Source of the DNA: Rikenellaceae bacterium
Lineage (GTDB): Bacteria; Bacteroidota; Bacteroidia; Bacteroidales; Rikenellaceae
NCBI GenBank assembly: GCA_031256675.1
Contig: JAIRQC010000060.1
Span: 1-55,079, forward strand
Reading direction: 5' to 3'
DNA length: 55,079 nt
Shown here: piece by piece, positions 44,792-54,181 of the stretch
Layout: each line of letters begins with the position of its first letter
How positions within the stretch are numbered: position 1 is the stretch's first letter
Notes under the pieces: generated by a model
What the model saw: the letters and a program-made list of their open reading frames with translations, nothing else
Database searches by the model: none
What the model was told of the DNA's origin: nothing
Program-made: the position numbers and the translations under genes

Positions 44792-46474
44792 TTATAGCCA
44801 TTCGGAAAACTGACTGACAGCCTTGTTGTTGTCAAGCTCCGTCACCGGCAGTGGAATACGGTAAAGTTTCTGATCGAAGATACGGTCGCGTAGATCGCAA
44901 TCTACATATTCATAGCGGAACGCTCCGCCGCTCTCCTGCGTGATCTTGAAACCGTGCACGCGGATGCCCGTATAGGCCGTATGGGCAAGTTCCCAGCGGC
45001 GCATGTCCCAATATAGCTGTCCCTCAAAAGCGAGTTCGATCTTGCGTTCGGTGCGGATCGCCTCCGTCAGCGCCGTGCCGCTCTTGTCTGTATAGGGCAA
45101 CGACACACGGGCGCGGACTGCCCTCACATCGGCATTGGCTTGCGTGGCGTTATTGAGTCTGTCGCACGCCTCGGCACGGTTCAGGTAGACCTCCGGCAGG
45201 CGAATGGCGATCCACGGTTGGGTGCATTTCAGGCCATCACCGAGGTTATGGGCAGGGTCAAGCAGTTTGCATATGAAATATCCTGTACAGGTCGATCCCG
45301 TAGGGAACGAGGCGTCGAGAACAAAAGGCGCCCAGCCCTCGTTCCCTCCCTGATATGTCTGAATCGTGCGGCCTTTCCAGCTTGCGCCGTTGTATAACAC
45401 CGTCGCGCCGAAGCGGGGTTCCAGCAGACTGTATGGCGGATTTGCCATTGAACCTCCCGCTGCGTGCCACTGGTTCCAGTCGGGACGTCCCGTTCCGTCG
45501 GCTTTCTCATACAGCTCCACCAACTCCTGTGTCGGCGAGCCATAGCCAAGCGCGCGGGCGTCGTCGCCTTTTGGGGCGAATGAGAAGTCGAAACTGTGGT
45601 TTGGGCCGGTGGTTGCGGTGACGTATGCGTACCACAGCACCGATTCGCTGCTCGTTGTGGAGAAAATATTACGGTAGTCGGCGGCCGTGGTTACAGGCGC
45701 AATCAGGGCGTAGCCTGCATGTGCTGCACCGAGTTCGATCACCGAGTCGGCGGCGACTTTGGCCACTTCCCACCGTTTGGCGTAGAGCATGGCGCGCGAA
45801 AGCAGCGCGTAGGCGGCACCCTTGGTCACGCGCCCCGCATCTGCGGCATTGTATTTCCACGGAAGATTGGCCGCTGCAGCTTTCAGATCGTTCTCTACCA
45901 TGTTCCAACCGCTATCTTCATCGCTGAGCGGAGAATTGCTCTGATACTTGGCCATATCCTCGTCGTAGAGGATAACATTTTTGTGACGTTTGATAAGTTC
46001 AAAATAGAGCATTCCCCTGAAAAACAATGCTTCCGACCGCAGGCGTGCATTTATGGCGGCATCCAGCGCCGAATACTCCTTCTGCGTGTAGAGGAATTCG
46101 TTCACCTGAGCGATACGTTTGTAGATATTCGTCCACAATCCCAACTGATAGGAGGCGTTGTCGGCATTCACCCCGTTGTACAATGCAAGGTTGTTGGGTT
46201 GGCCCGCATTGGGAAGCACCTGCATCGAGTTGAACTTCATTACGTCGGTCAGGCCGTCGGTCAAACCAATGTTCGTGCCCGCGTTGCCGTACTGCCCGAA
46301 GTAGTCGAGGGTCGTGTAGAGACTGTTGGCATACTGGGTGGCGGCGGCGAGGTCTTTCCATGCGGCTTTGGCGCTCGGTTTGTCGTGGGGCATGGTATCG
46401 AGAAAGTCCTTGCATCCGGTGAGAGCCAACATAATGACGGCAATGGCTGTCGGATATATCCTTGATGTTTTCAT
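44792..46474 (-). CDS. SusD/RagB family glycan-binding lipoprotein
   Basis: A 560-residue surface lipoprotein (lipobox LALTGC, then KDFLDTMPHDKPSAKAAWKD) that caps the SusC pore and binds glycan. TPR-type helices (RLRSEALFFRGMLYFELIKR), RLPEVYLNRAEACDRLN and ERKIELAFEGQLYWDMRRWE are SusD signatures. It follows susC by 12 bp. The binding site is too variable to name the glycan. Confidence 0.93.
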   Translation of the reverse strand: MKTSRIYPTAIAVIMLALTGCKDFLDTMPHDKPSAKAAWKDLAAATQYANSLYTTLDYFGQYGNAGTNIGLTDGLTDVMKFNSMQVLPNAGQPNNLALYNGVNADNASYQLGLWTNIYKRIAQVNEFLYTQKEYSALDAAINARLRSEALFFRGMLYFELIKRHKNVILYDEDMAKYQSNSPLSDEDSGWNMVENDLKAAAANLPWKYNAADAGRVTKGAAYALLSRAMLYAKRWEVAKVAADSVIELGAAHAGYALIAPVTTAADYRNIFSTTSSESVLWYAYVTATTGPNHSFDFSFAPKGDDARALGYGSPTQELVELYEKADGTGRPDWNQWHAAGGSMANPPYSLLEPRFGATVLYNGASWKGRTIQTYQGGNEGWAPFVLDASFPTGSTCTGYFICKLLDPAHNLGDGLKCTQPWIAIRLPEVYLNRAEACDRLNNATQANADVRAVRARVSLPYTDKSGTALTEAIRTERKIELAFEGQLYWDMRRWELAHTAYTGIRVHGFKITQESGGAFRYEYVDCDLRDRIFDQKLYRIPLPVTELDNNKAVSQFSEWL

Positions 46475-46486
46475 CGCTTTCCTAAA

Positions 46487-49400
46487 TTATAAGGTTATGG
46501 TCAATCCGCCCATTATTACCCTCTGTTGCGGATAGTAGCCCTGAGTTACGCCCGGACGTTCGGGATCGACGCCTTTCGGCAGTCCCGACACTGTGAACAG
46601 GTTGCTGCCTTCGACGTAGATGCGCACGCTGCCAACACCAATTTTTGTCATCCACTCTTTTGGGAACGTGTAGCCCAGTTGAGCCGATTTCAGGCGGATA
46701 TACTTACCGTCGCGCGCCCAGAACGTAGAGGCGTAGCCGTTGTAGTTCGAACCGTCGGGCGTGGCGATCGACAGGCGCGGGAATTCGCCTCCTGTATTGT
46801 CAGTTCTCCACGAGCCTTCGACCAGATAGCGCGGGGCATTGGCGCTGCCCTTGAACGGACGGGTGAATACCGAGGTGTCATCGTTGCCGTTGGCGTATGT
46901 ACCGGTCAAATATACGTCGAATATGGCCGCGCCGGTAAAGGTCAGGTCGACGTCGAAGCCCTTCCAGCTCGCCCACACTCCGAAGCCGCCCATCAGTTTG
47001 GGCATCGTCGGACGTCCTGCCACTGCGCGGTCGGCCTCACTGATAATGCCGTCGCCATTGAGGTCTTTGTACTTGACGTCGCCCGGACGCGGGGTCTTGC
47101 CTGCGAAATATGGCGAATGTTGCACATCGTACTCGTCGCGGAACAGGCCGTCGGCGATCATGATGCGGCGCGTATTGACCGCCTTGCCCGTATTCTGCTG
47201 ATAAGCATAGGTGTTGGGGGAGTCGGCGTATTGCAGCCAGCGGTTGTAAGCGTAGCTCATGTTGAAGCGCGCCCCGTAGGAAAACTCCTTGCCGATGGTG
47301 TTACGATGGCTGAGCGTTGTTTCGAAGCCCTTGATGTCGCGCTTGTTGGCGTTCATGTATGTCGGATAGTATCCGCCCATTGAGGGCGGGTAGCCTGCGG
47401 CGGCGGAGATAATGTCGTAATTGTAGTTGTAGAATGCATCGAACTCGACCCCCAACAAGCCCTTCCACAGAGTGGCGTCGAAGCCGATATTGTAGCTGTC
47501 GGTGGTGTTCCACGTAAGTTCCATGTTGGGCTCCGTTCCGACCTGGAGGCCTGTCTGGGACGTGCCATCCGTAACCAGAGGATTGGCGGTACTGTTCAGC
47601 AAAGCGAGATAGGCATACGATACCGGCACGTAGTCGTTGGCCGTCCGCCCTGCCGAAGCCCTGATTTTAAGGTTATCCATCACGCTTTTAGCCTTTTCGA
47701 AGAAACTCGCTTCGGAAATCCTCCATCCCAGCGAAACAGCCGGAGCGAAGAGCCAGCGCTTGCCCTTGACATTGCCGCTGAAACTGTCCGAACCGTCATA
47801 GCGTCCGCTGAATTCCAGCAGATAGCGCGACATGTAGCTGTAATTGCCTCTCCACACAAGGCTTGCCTTGCGGCGCAGCGAACTGTTGCCTCCCACGACT
47901 GAACGGTCGATAGCCCCTGAAGCGACGTCCAACTCCACCAGGTCGGGGGTCATGAAGCCCTCTTGCCCAGCCCTGATGTTGCTGCGGTTGCGTGACTGCG
48001 TTTCCAGCAATGCCATAGCCGAGTAATCGTGTTTGCCCATGCTGCCGATATAGTTGAGGCTGGTTTGCGACACGGTGAAACTTTCCTTCGAGGCGCTCTC
48101 CGTATCCCTAATTACGGTGTTGCCACGCACATCAACGGTTTCACTGAAAGTGCCGAGGCGCAGGTTTTCAAGCATCACCCGATAGGGTGTGCTGACCGAC
48201 TTGCCGAAAGTTGTCGAGAGGTCGTAAGAGCCGACGAACTTCGCGCTCAGTCCCTTGACCCACGGCACATCCCATTTCAGCGAAAGGTTCGACTGCACGG
48301 AGTAAGTCTGGTTGACGCTGTGCCCTGACTGTTCGACGGCGGCGATGGGACTGTATCTTTGTCCGCTCGACAGACCTACACTTGCGACAGGCAATCCGTT
48401 GAACGTTTTCGGCAAATATGGGTGGGCATAAATTGCCTGTTCGGCGATGCTCATCCACGGCATGTCAGAGGCGGCAATGCTGGTGTCGGAGGCGCCTCCC
48501 GCGCTGAAGCCGGGAGAGGTGCGCCTGCCTGCCTGTCCTGCCACGCCCAGCGAGAAGGTCAGATTCTTGCCCAGCCTGGTTTCGAGGTTTGTACGCAGGT
48601 TATAGCGGTCGTAGTTGAAATTTTTGATGTTGCCCGTCTGATCCATGTAGCCCAGCGATGCGAAATAGCTGCTGTTGTCGCTGCCGCCTGCGACGGAGAC
48701 GCTGTGTTGCTGGTTGCGTCCGACGCCGAACGTTTCGCCTATCCAGTCCGTATTGCCCCAACCGTCCGAGTCGTCGTTGTTGAGCATCTTGTCGACCATC
48801 GCTTTGGTGAACGGATACTGTGCGGCCGTGGGGATGTTGCCCAGATACTGTTGGTCGAGTTCCCATGCCTTGTTATACCAGTAGGCATAGCCCGGCCCGT
48901 CGAGAAACTCGGGAAAACTGGCATTGACGGAAACACCGCAGGCACCCCTGTAATTGATTTTCGGGGCCGATTTGGCCCCCTTCTTGGTGGTGATGATCAC
49001 CACGCCGTTCGCCCCGCCCAAACCGTAGATCGAGGTTGCCGAAGCATCTTTGAGTATCGAGACGGTCTCGATCTCGCTTGGGTCAATGTCGTTGATTGGG
49101 CGATAGATACCATCGACAATGTAGACGGGTGTGGAGGTCGAACCGCGAATACTGAGCGTGGCCTGATCGGCGCCGGGCTGTCCGCTCATCTGCGAAGAAC
49201 TGAGGCCGGTTATACGTCCGCCAAGCACGCTGGAGATGTTCGATGAGGGACTTTTGAGCAGTTCGGCTCCGCTGATCTGTGAGATAGAAGCCGTCAGCGA
49301 CGATCTCTTCTGTGTTCCGTATCCCACCACGACCACCTCCTCCACCTCGGCTTCATTCTCTTTGAGCACCACGTCGATGGTAGCCTGTCCCGTGTATGTA

Positions 49401-49681
49401 GCTTCATGGGAGGGCAGACCGATAAACGAAAAAACGAGTGCGTCGCCCAACTGTACAGCGATGGAATATTCGCCGTTCTGAGAGGTTGTCGCGCCGCCGC
49501 CGCCTTTCACGGTGACGGCTGCTCCGGCAAGCGGAACTCCAGCCCCGTCGGTTACTTTGCCGCGCAGGGTGTTTTGGGCCAATGCGCCCACCGTGCCCGC
49601 AAGAAACATCGACAGTGCGAGCATTCCAGCCCGCAACATCGACATTCTCCTCCGGATTTTTGCAGAGTTGTAAATTTTCAT
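46487..49681 (-). CDS. SusC/RagA family TonB-dependent outer-membrane transporter
   Basis: A 1064-residue outer-membrane barrel that imports oligosaccharides using TonB. It has a signal peptide, a carboxypeptidase-D-like domain (LRGKVTDGAGVPLAGAAVTV), the TonB box region VEEVVVVGYGTQKRSSLTAS, a plug (LLKSPSSNISSVLGGRITGL, SILKDASATSIYGLGGANGV) and the 22-strand barrel. The start could be 49681 or the ATG 12 codons in (MSMLRAGML). It lies 86 bp after GHL10-A, a gap large enough for an internal promoter. Confidence 0.94.
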   Translation of the reverse strand: MKIYNSAKIRRRMSMLRAGMLALSMFLAGTVGALAQNTLRGKVTDGAGVPLAGAAVTVKGGGGATTSQNGEYSIAVQLGDALVFSFIGLPSHEATYTGQATIDVVLKENEAEVEEVVVVGYGTQKRSSLTASISQISGAELLKSPSSNISSVLGGRITGLSSSQMSGQPGADQATLSIRGSTSTPVYIVDGIYRPINDIDPSEIETVSILKDASATSIYGLGGANGVVIITTKKGAKSAPKINYRGACGVSVNASFPEFLDGPGYAYWYNKAWELDQQYLGNIPTAAQYPFTKAMVDKMLNNDDSDGWGNTDWIGETFGVGRNQQHSVSVAGGSDNSSYFASLGYMDQTGNIKNFNYDRYNLRTNLETRLGKNLTFSLGVAGQAGRRTSPGFSAGGASDTSIAASDMPWMSIAEQAIYAHPYLPKTFNGLPVASVGLSSGQRYSPIAAVEQSGHSVNQTYSVQSNLSLKWDVPWVKGLSAKFVGSYDLSTTFGKSVSTPYRVMLENLRLGTFSETVDVRGNTVIRDTESASKESFTVSQTSLNYIGSMGKHDYSAMALLETQSRNRSNIRAGQEGFMTPDLVELDVASGAIDRSVVGGNSSLRRKASLVWRGNYSYMSRYLLEFSGRYDGSDSFSGNVKGKRWLFAPAVSLGWRISEASFFEKAKSVMDNLKIRASAGRTANDYVPVSYAYLALLNSTANPLVTDGTSQTGLQVGTEPNMELTWNTTDSYNIGFDATLWKGLLGVEFDAFYNYNYDIISAAAGYPPSMGGYYPTYMNANKRDIKGFETTLSHRNTIGKEFSYGARFNMSYAYNRWLQYADSPNTYAYQQNTGKAVNTRRIMIADGLFRDEYDVQHSPYFAGKTPRPGDVKYKDLNGDGIISEADRAVAGRPTMPKLMGGFGVWASWKGFDVDLTFTGAAIFDVYLTGTYANGNDDTSVFTRPFKGSANAPRYLVEGSWRTDNTGGEFPRLSIATPDGSNYNGYASTFWARDGKYIRLKSAQLGYTFPKEWMTKIGVGSVRIYVEGSNLFTVSGLPKGVDPERPGVTQGYYPQQRVIMGGLTITL

Positions 49682-49767
49682 GGCAAACAGGGTTATTCGT
49701 TAAAATTAATCATATTGTATAGACGTTGCGCGCAAATATTACACGGCATGGTTTCAGATATTTATAG

Positions 49768-51084
49768 TTATTTAATCGGGTTCTTGATCGCCTCGGCCAC
49801 GATCTTCCACCAACCGCGCGAGACAATGTGCGAAATGTCGAAAACCATCACTCCGTCGCAGGCTGACATAACCATGCGTATCGCCAGGGAAAACTCTTCG
49901 GGATGGTTGGCGTACTGCTCTACGTAGATGCTGCCGATAAGCGGCGCGGCACCGCGGGTCAACTCCCGTGCATGTTTTGCCCCCCCCTCGACCGTATACC
50001 AGTCGTCCTCGGCTTCCGACATTGCCGCTTCTGTGCGTTTTGCGACCGCCGCGCGACGACGTTTGCCGTCGTCCGTCGTAATGTCTGTGTAGTACAGTCC
50101 TGTCATATAAATGTCGAACAGTTCGGCACAGCCCCATTTTCGGTATTCCGACGTGGCCCAGTCGTAATCGCGCGACGGGTCGTAATCGCGGCTGGCCCAG
50201 TTCACTCCGACCTCGTAATAGGTCGGGTACCATGCTCCCGTATAGGTTCCGAATTCTACCTCCGGAGCGGCCTGCCTTATCGTCCGGCGCGCCTCTTCGA
50301 AAAAAGTATATATAACCCCGGCGCGCCACTCGACCCACTTCTTGAAAAGCGGCCCGCGCCGCCATCTCATTTTGTCGCTATCTTCCTCCCAATAGAGTAT
50401 ATCTTCGGGAAAATTACCGACCGTGATTCCTGCGTAACGTTCGAACTCGCGGCGAGAGAGGTCGGAGAAGTCGCCGGTTATGCCATCGTAACGCACGCGA
50501 TCGAGGATGATGCCGTCGAGATGCGGGTAGCGTCCGGCAAATTCGGCAAGCACGTCCAACTGGTAGCGACGCACCTCCGGATCGGCAGGGTTGAGCATCC
50601 CGTTGTAAGTTGTTTTGATCTTCTCGATCGGCGTCATCACGCCATTATTATATATGAGCGACTGCCACTGCGGATATTGTTTATAAATAATGCCTCGCCC
50701 AAAGAAGTTGTGACCACCACAGAAAATGTTGAGCGATGCGCTGATCCGCATACCTATGCGGTGACACTCATTTATCATGATGGCCGTCAGGTCATAATCC
50801 TGATCGCGGTACCATCCTTCCCATTCTCCCATGAATGGAGCTATGCGGCTGTGCCAGCATACCTCGCCCATGATCGACTTCACATCAAGCACAACGTCGG
50901 TAAATCCTGTATCTTTGGCCAGTTGCAGGTAATGACGCACCGAGTCGGGCGAGGAGAGCCGCCGGTAATTGGCCTCACAATCAAACCAGAGGCAGGCCTG
51001 TTTCTGATTTACCGCAGAATCACGCGCTGCGAACGATGCACCGCAGAACGACAGAAACATTATGACAGGCAGGGCATTTCGCAT
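49768..51084 (-). CDS. GHL10-like glycoside hydrolase, exported (copy A)
   Basis: A roughly 438-residue exported protein starting MRNALPVIMFLSFCGASFAA; the track start 51117 adds 11 residues before the signal. The barrel carries DVVLDVKSIMGEVCWHS, LDGIILDRVRYDGITGDFSD, FGTYTGAWYPTYYEVGVNW and ASRDYDPSRDYDWATSEY. No lipobox is seen, so it may be periplasmic. It is second in the operon, about 84 bp after the phosphodiester glycosidase gene, and closest in text to copy C at the far end of the locus. Confidence 0.8.
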   Translation of the reverse strand: MRNALPVIMFLSFCGASFAARDSAVNQKQACLWFDCEANYRRLSSPDSVRHYLQLAKDTGFTDVVLDVKSIMGEVCWHSRIAPFMGEWEGWYRDQDYDLTAIMINECHRIGMRISASLNIFCGGHNFFGRGIIYKQYPQWQSLIYNNGVMTPIEKIKTTYNGMLNPADPEVRRYQLDVLAEFAGRYPHLDGIILDRVRYDGITGDFSDLSRREFERYAGITVGNFPEDILYWEEDSDKMRWRRGPLFKKWVEWRAGVIYTFFEEARRTIRQAAPEVEFGTYTGAWYPTYYEVGVNWASRDYDPSRDYDWATSEYRKWGCAELFDIYMTGLYYTDITTDDGKRRRAAVAKRTEAAMSEAEDDWYTVEGGAKHARELTRGAAPLIGSIYVEQYANHPEEFSLAIRMVMSACDGVMVFDISHIVSRGWWKIVAEAIKNPIK

Positions 51085-51168
51085 AGCGGTATTCGGTTGA
51101 TGGATATTCGACAGCAAATATAGAAAAATATTTTCTATTGCGCGACTTGAAAATAAAATAATTTATTT

Positions 51169-52215
51169 CTACGGAACGCATGAGATCACCACTGCCGTAG
51201 GAACCTTGCGTTCGACTATTGTCACGCCGCTACCCGTATCGCTCGGGCGGTTAAGGACGCTCCCTTCGCATCCGACAATGGTCGATGAGCCTCCACCGTC
51301 GAGATTGATCGCATCGACAACACCTTTCGAGATGAGTTTACTGGCAAGCTCGTCGAGTGTAAAGCCCGACGAACCGTTCATGTTGCGCCCGTCGCAGACT
51401 ATCAGCACAATCTTGTCATCAGATGTCGCTCCAATCGCCGTGCGCGGCTGGCGCGATGTTCCGGCGATGCCGCCGCCGTCGAAAACCTCTTTCCAGTAGC
51501 TCTCTACAGCTACGTTTATTCCGCCCCGCACCAGCGACGGGCCGCCTCCGACAGCTTCGCGCGGACTCCACAGTGCAGCTCCGACGGTCGCCACGGTGGG
51601 CGGCGAGGCCATGAAGGTTTTGGTGCGTTCGTCGTTATCCAGTGGCGATAGGAAACCGTATGGTTTGCTGCCGTCGGAGGTCATGCAATATATCCACTGT
51701 GCCTCGAAAGCCCCCGAAGCCATTTGTCCGAAAGCGGAACGCACAGGATAGACCGTCACATTGTTGTCGGATGCATCCTTGCGCGTAAGAGACAGTATAT
51801 TGATGGCTTTTAGAACGTTGCTCGTTATGAGCAGGCTTTGCGAAGCGCCGCCGGAGAAGTAGCCGCCGTTGACCGTTATGAACGGCATGCCTTTGCCCTC
51901 CGAAGCAAACTCGGCATGAATCGCCGAGGGCTCTTTTGCCGGAGAGACATATACGGCGTTGAATCTCAGTTTGGGATTGGCGTGCAGATCGGCCACGGCG
52001 ACATAGCCTTTGCAAACGCTTCCATTTCCCAGATCGTCCTCGAACGGCGTTACCGTGAGCCCGTCGGGATAGCCGGTCGGTTCAGGTTGAGGTTGAGGTT
52101 GCTCTGCGTCAGGGTCAGGGAATTCGTAATGCGGCTTTTCCCCGTTGCCGCATGAAGCGATGAGAAGAAGCAGCGTTACTGCTGCCAGAAATGTTGTAAA
52201 GGAATGCTGTTTCAT
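51169..52215 (-). CDS. NAGPA-type phosphodiester glycosidase lipoprotein
   Basis: A 348-residue lipoprotein (MKQHSFTTFLAAVTLLLLIA-SC) followed by a Pro/Gln linker (QPQPQPEPTG) and a phosphodiester glycosidase domain: GMPFITVNGGYFSGGASQSL, GALWSPREAVGGGPSLVRGG, RTAIGATSDDKIVLIVCDGR and DAINLDGGGSSTIVGC, the family signature. The eukaryotic relative removes GlcNAc from GlcNAc-1-P-mannose; bacterial members act on sugar-1-phosphodiesters. ATG 52215 is preferred to the TTG at 52224. It is the first gene of the operon and divergent from the ROK regulator. Confidence 0.87.
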   Translation of the reverse strand: MKQHSFTTFLAAVTLLLLIASCGNGEKPHYEFPDPDAEQPQPQPEPTGYPDGLTVTPFEDDLGNGSVCKGYVAVADLHANPKLRFNAVYVSPAKEPSAIHAEFASEGKGMPFITVNGGYFSGGASQSLLITSNVLKAINILSLTRKDASDNNVTVYPVRSAFGQMASGAFEAQWIYCMTSDGSKPYGFLSPLDNDERTKTFMASPPTVATVGAALWSPREAVGGGPSLVRGGINVAVESYWKEVFDGGGIAGTSRQPRTAIGATSDDKIVLIVCDGRNMNGSSGFTLDELASKLISKGVVDAINLDGGGSSTIVGCEGSVLNRPSDTGSGVTIVERKVPTAVVISCVP

Positions 52216-52259
52216 AGTCGACAAGTTTTTTGTGCGATTTTATTTTGTACTATTGCCAG

Positions 52260-52319
52260 CAAAGATAATTATTTTTATAATAAACAACGTTGATTGCGAA
52301 AAATATATTTATGAATATA
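52260..52319. promoter_or_regulatory. Divergent control region: -7 box and AT-rich palindrome
   Basis: CAAAGATA (52260-52267) reads TATCTTTG on the minus strand, 45 bp before the first operon gene. TATATT-TATG-AATATA (52304-52319) is a perfect 6-bp-arm palindrome midway between the two genes and could be a ROK operator; being AT-rich, it may also be chance. Confidence 0.45.
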
Positions 52320-52341
52320 GAAAAACTATAATGAGGGTTTA

Positions 52342-52369
52342 TTTGTTGCAGCAAATTTTCGTATCTTTG
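52342..52369 (+). promoter_or_regulatory. Promoter-like sequence of the ROK regulator
   Basis: TTTG (52342-52345), 16 nt, then TATCTTTG (52362-52369), 20 bp before the ATG. The spacer is shorter than the usual 19-20 nt. Confidence 0.45.
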
Positions 52370-52388
52370 ACACAAATATATCTCCACC

Positions 52389-53597
52389 ATGAACAACTCA
52401 TTCCTGCAACAGGCCAGCGAAGGTAACAGGAGCGCGCTCCTGAAAAAAGAGATCATTCGTCAATGTATCACGGGTGGCTATTATACGATTCCGGAACTGA
52501 GTCGCGAAATGAATATCAGCGTGCCCACCGTAACCAAACTCATCGGAGAATTGAAAGACGAGGGGTTTGTCTACGACTTCGGCAAGCATGGAGCCAACGG
52601 CGGGCGCAAACCAAGCATTTACGGGCTCAATCCCGATGCGGGCTATTTCGTCGGCGTCGACCTGAAAAATGACCGTATGGATATGGGGGTGATCGATTTC
52701 AAGGGAAATTTTACCGAATATCAGACTTTCCGCAACTTCTTGCTCGAGAATTCGCAACAGTCTTTCGACGAACTATGCTCCATAATCAACTCCTTTCTGG
52801 ATGGTCTGCCTGTTTCGCGACAAAAGATACTCGCCGTGGGGATTAATCTTTCGGGGCGCGTGAATTCCGAAAGCGGATACAGTTACAGTTTTTATTTCGT
52901 CGAGGAGAAGCCCATCGCCATGTTGCTCGAAGAGAAGCTCGGCTGCAACGTGTACATAGAAAACGATTCTCGCGCCATGGCTTACGGCGAATATATGATG
53001 GGTGCGGCACATAACGAACGCGATATGCTCTTTGTCAATGCAAGTTGGGGATTGGGTATCGGAATCGTGATCGACGGCAGGCTGTGTTATGGCAAATCGG
53101 GCTTTTCGGGTGAATTCGGCCATTTCCCGTTTTTCGAGAACGAGATTATCTGTCGTTGCGGCAAACGGGGGTGCCTGGAAACCGGAGTTTCGGGTTCGGC
53201 CGTCCATCGCATGTTTCTCGAAAAACTTGGCGAGGGTCGCGCTTCGATGCTGTCTGGCAGATACAAAAAAGGCGAACCGATCACTCTGGACGACATCATG
53301 CTGGCCGTAACGAAAGAGGATGTACTGGCCATAGAGATTACCGAAGAGGTTGGCAATCTTATGGGACGAGCCATATCAGGACTGGTCAACCTGTTCAACC
53401 CCGAGCTTATAGTCATTGGCGGCACGCTGGCCACGGCGCGCGACTACCTGATGCTGCCCATCAAGAGCGCCATAAATAAACACTCTCTGCTGCTCGTGAG
53501 CAAAGACACCACAATCAAATTCTCGAAACTGGGCGAAAAGGCCGGCGTGGCAGGAGCCTGTATGCTTTCGCGCGGCAAGCTGCTCAGGCTGCTTTAA
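52389..53597 (+). CDS. ROK-family transcriptional regulator (NagC-like)
   Basis: A 402-residue regulator. The N-terminal winged helix is YYTIPELSREMNISVPTVTK followed by GGRKPSIYGLNPDAGYFVGV. The ROK sugar-binding domain has ILAVGINLSGRVNSESG, VYIENDSRAMAYGEYMMG and GKSGFSGEFGHFPFFENE, then the zinc site CRCGKRGCLETG. NagC-type ROK repressors respond to amino-sugar phosphates. Divergence from the 12-gene locus and the absence of a hybrid sensor or sigma/anti-sigma pair suggest it controls that locus. Confidence 0.9.
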   Translation: MNNSFLQQASEGNRSALLKKEIIRQCITGGYYTIPELSREMNISVPTVTKLIGELKDEGFVYDFGKHGANGGRKPSIYGLNPDAGYFVGVDLKNDRMDMGVIDFKGNFTEYQTFRNFLLENSQQSFDELCSIINSFLDGLPVSRQKILAVGINLSGRVNSESGYSYSFYFVEEKPIAMLLEEKLGCNVYIENDSRAMAYGEYMMGAAHNERDMLFVNASWGLGIGIVIDGRLCYGKSGFSGEFGHFPFFENEIICRCGKRGCLETGVSGSAVHRMFLEKLGEGRASMLSGRYKKGEPITLDDIMLAVTKEDVLAIEITEEVGNLMGRAISGLVNLFNPELIVIGGTLATARDYLMLPIKSAINKHSLLLVSKDTTIKFSKLGEKAGVAGACMLSRGKLLRLL

Positions 53598-53641
53598 GTT
53601 TCGATATGGCATTAGATTTTTTGCTGAATTATTGTGTTGGC

Positions 53642-53673
53642 TTTGGTTTATTGTCAAATTTTATATAATTTTG
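53642..53673 (+). promoter_or_regulatory. Promoter of DUF4492-cyd
   Basis: TTTG (53642-53645), 20-nt spacer, TAATTTTG (53666-53673). The ATG at 53677 lies almost at the expected transcription start, so the message may be leaderless. Confidence 0.65.
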
Positions 53674-53676
53674 ATT

Positions 53677-53886
53677 ATGGTACGCACGGTTCGAAATATT
53701 ATCCGGTTCTATGTCGACGGGTTCCGCGGGATGAGCCGCGTGGGGCGCACTCTGTGGATCATTATTATCGTCAAACTGTTCATAATGTTCGCCGTGTTGA
53801 AAGTTTTCTTTTTTCCCGACTTCATGGCCGGCAAAAACCCCGAGGAACGCAGCCACCACGTGATGCAGGAACTGATAGCCAGATAA
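53677..53886 (+). CDS. DUF4492 small membrane protein linked to cytochrome bd
   Basis: A 69-residue protein with one membrane span: MVRTVRNIIRFYVDGFRGMS, GRTLWIIIIVKLFIMFAVLK, VFFFPDFMAGKNPEERSHHV. It matches DUF4492, usually placed just before cydA in Bacteroidetes, and may be an accessory subunit or assembly factor of the bd oxidase. ATG 53677 is chosen over the upstream track start (53632) because the family begins there and the promoter covers the upstream codons. Unusually, 716 bp with tandem repeats separates it from cydA. Confidence 0.85.
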   Translation: MVRTVRNIIRFYVDGFRGMSRVGRTLWIIIIVKLFIMFAVLKVFFFPDFMAGKNPEERSHHVMQELIAR

Positions 53887-54181
53887 ATGTGGCTGCACCG
53901 GGCGGAGCACGCTGTCGCGTGTTTCTGGCAGGCGAAACCTACGGCAGACGTCTTTTTTAGGGCTGCAGTCGTCGATCGCCGCTCTCCTGACCGCAGGGGA
54001 GGCGATAAGCATGGCCGTTCGAACGCACAGAGATAAAATATTTGTCACACGGATACTTTTTGTTTCGCAAAATTCGCAAGGCTCACGCTAAACAAAAACG
54101 ACAGATGCTTCAACCGCGCTGAACATTACATTCGGCTCGCATGGTTCTTTTTCGATGATCTCTTTGCCGCAGCCGGCGAGC
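53887..54181. other. Non-coding stretch between DUF4492 and the tandem repeats
   Basis: No supported gene. The 108- and 139-aa ORFs overlapping it are antisense or out of frame to DUF4492 and have no family text. Confidence 0.35.
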
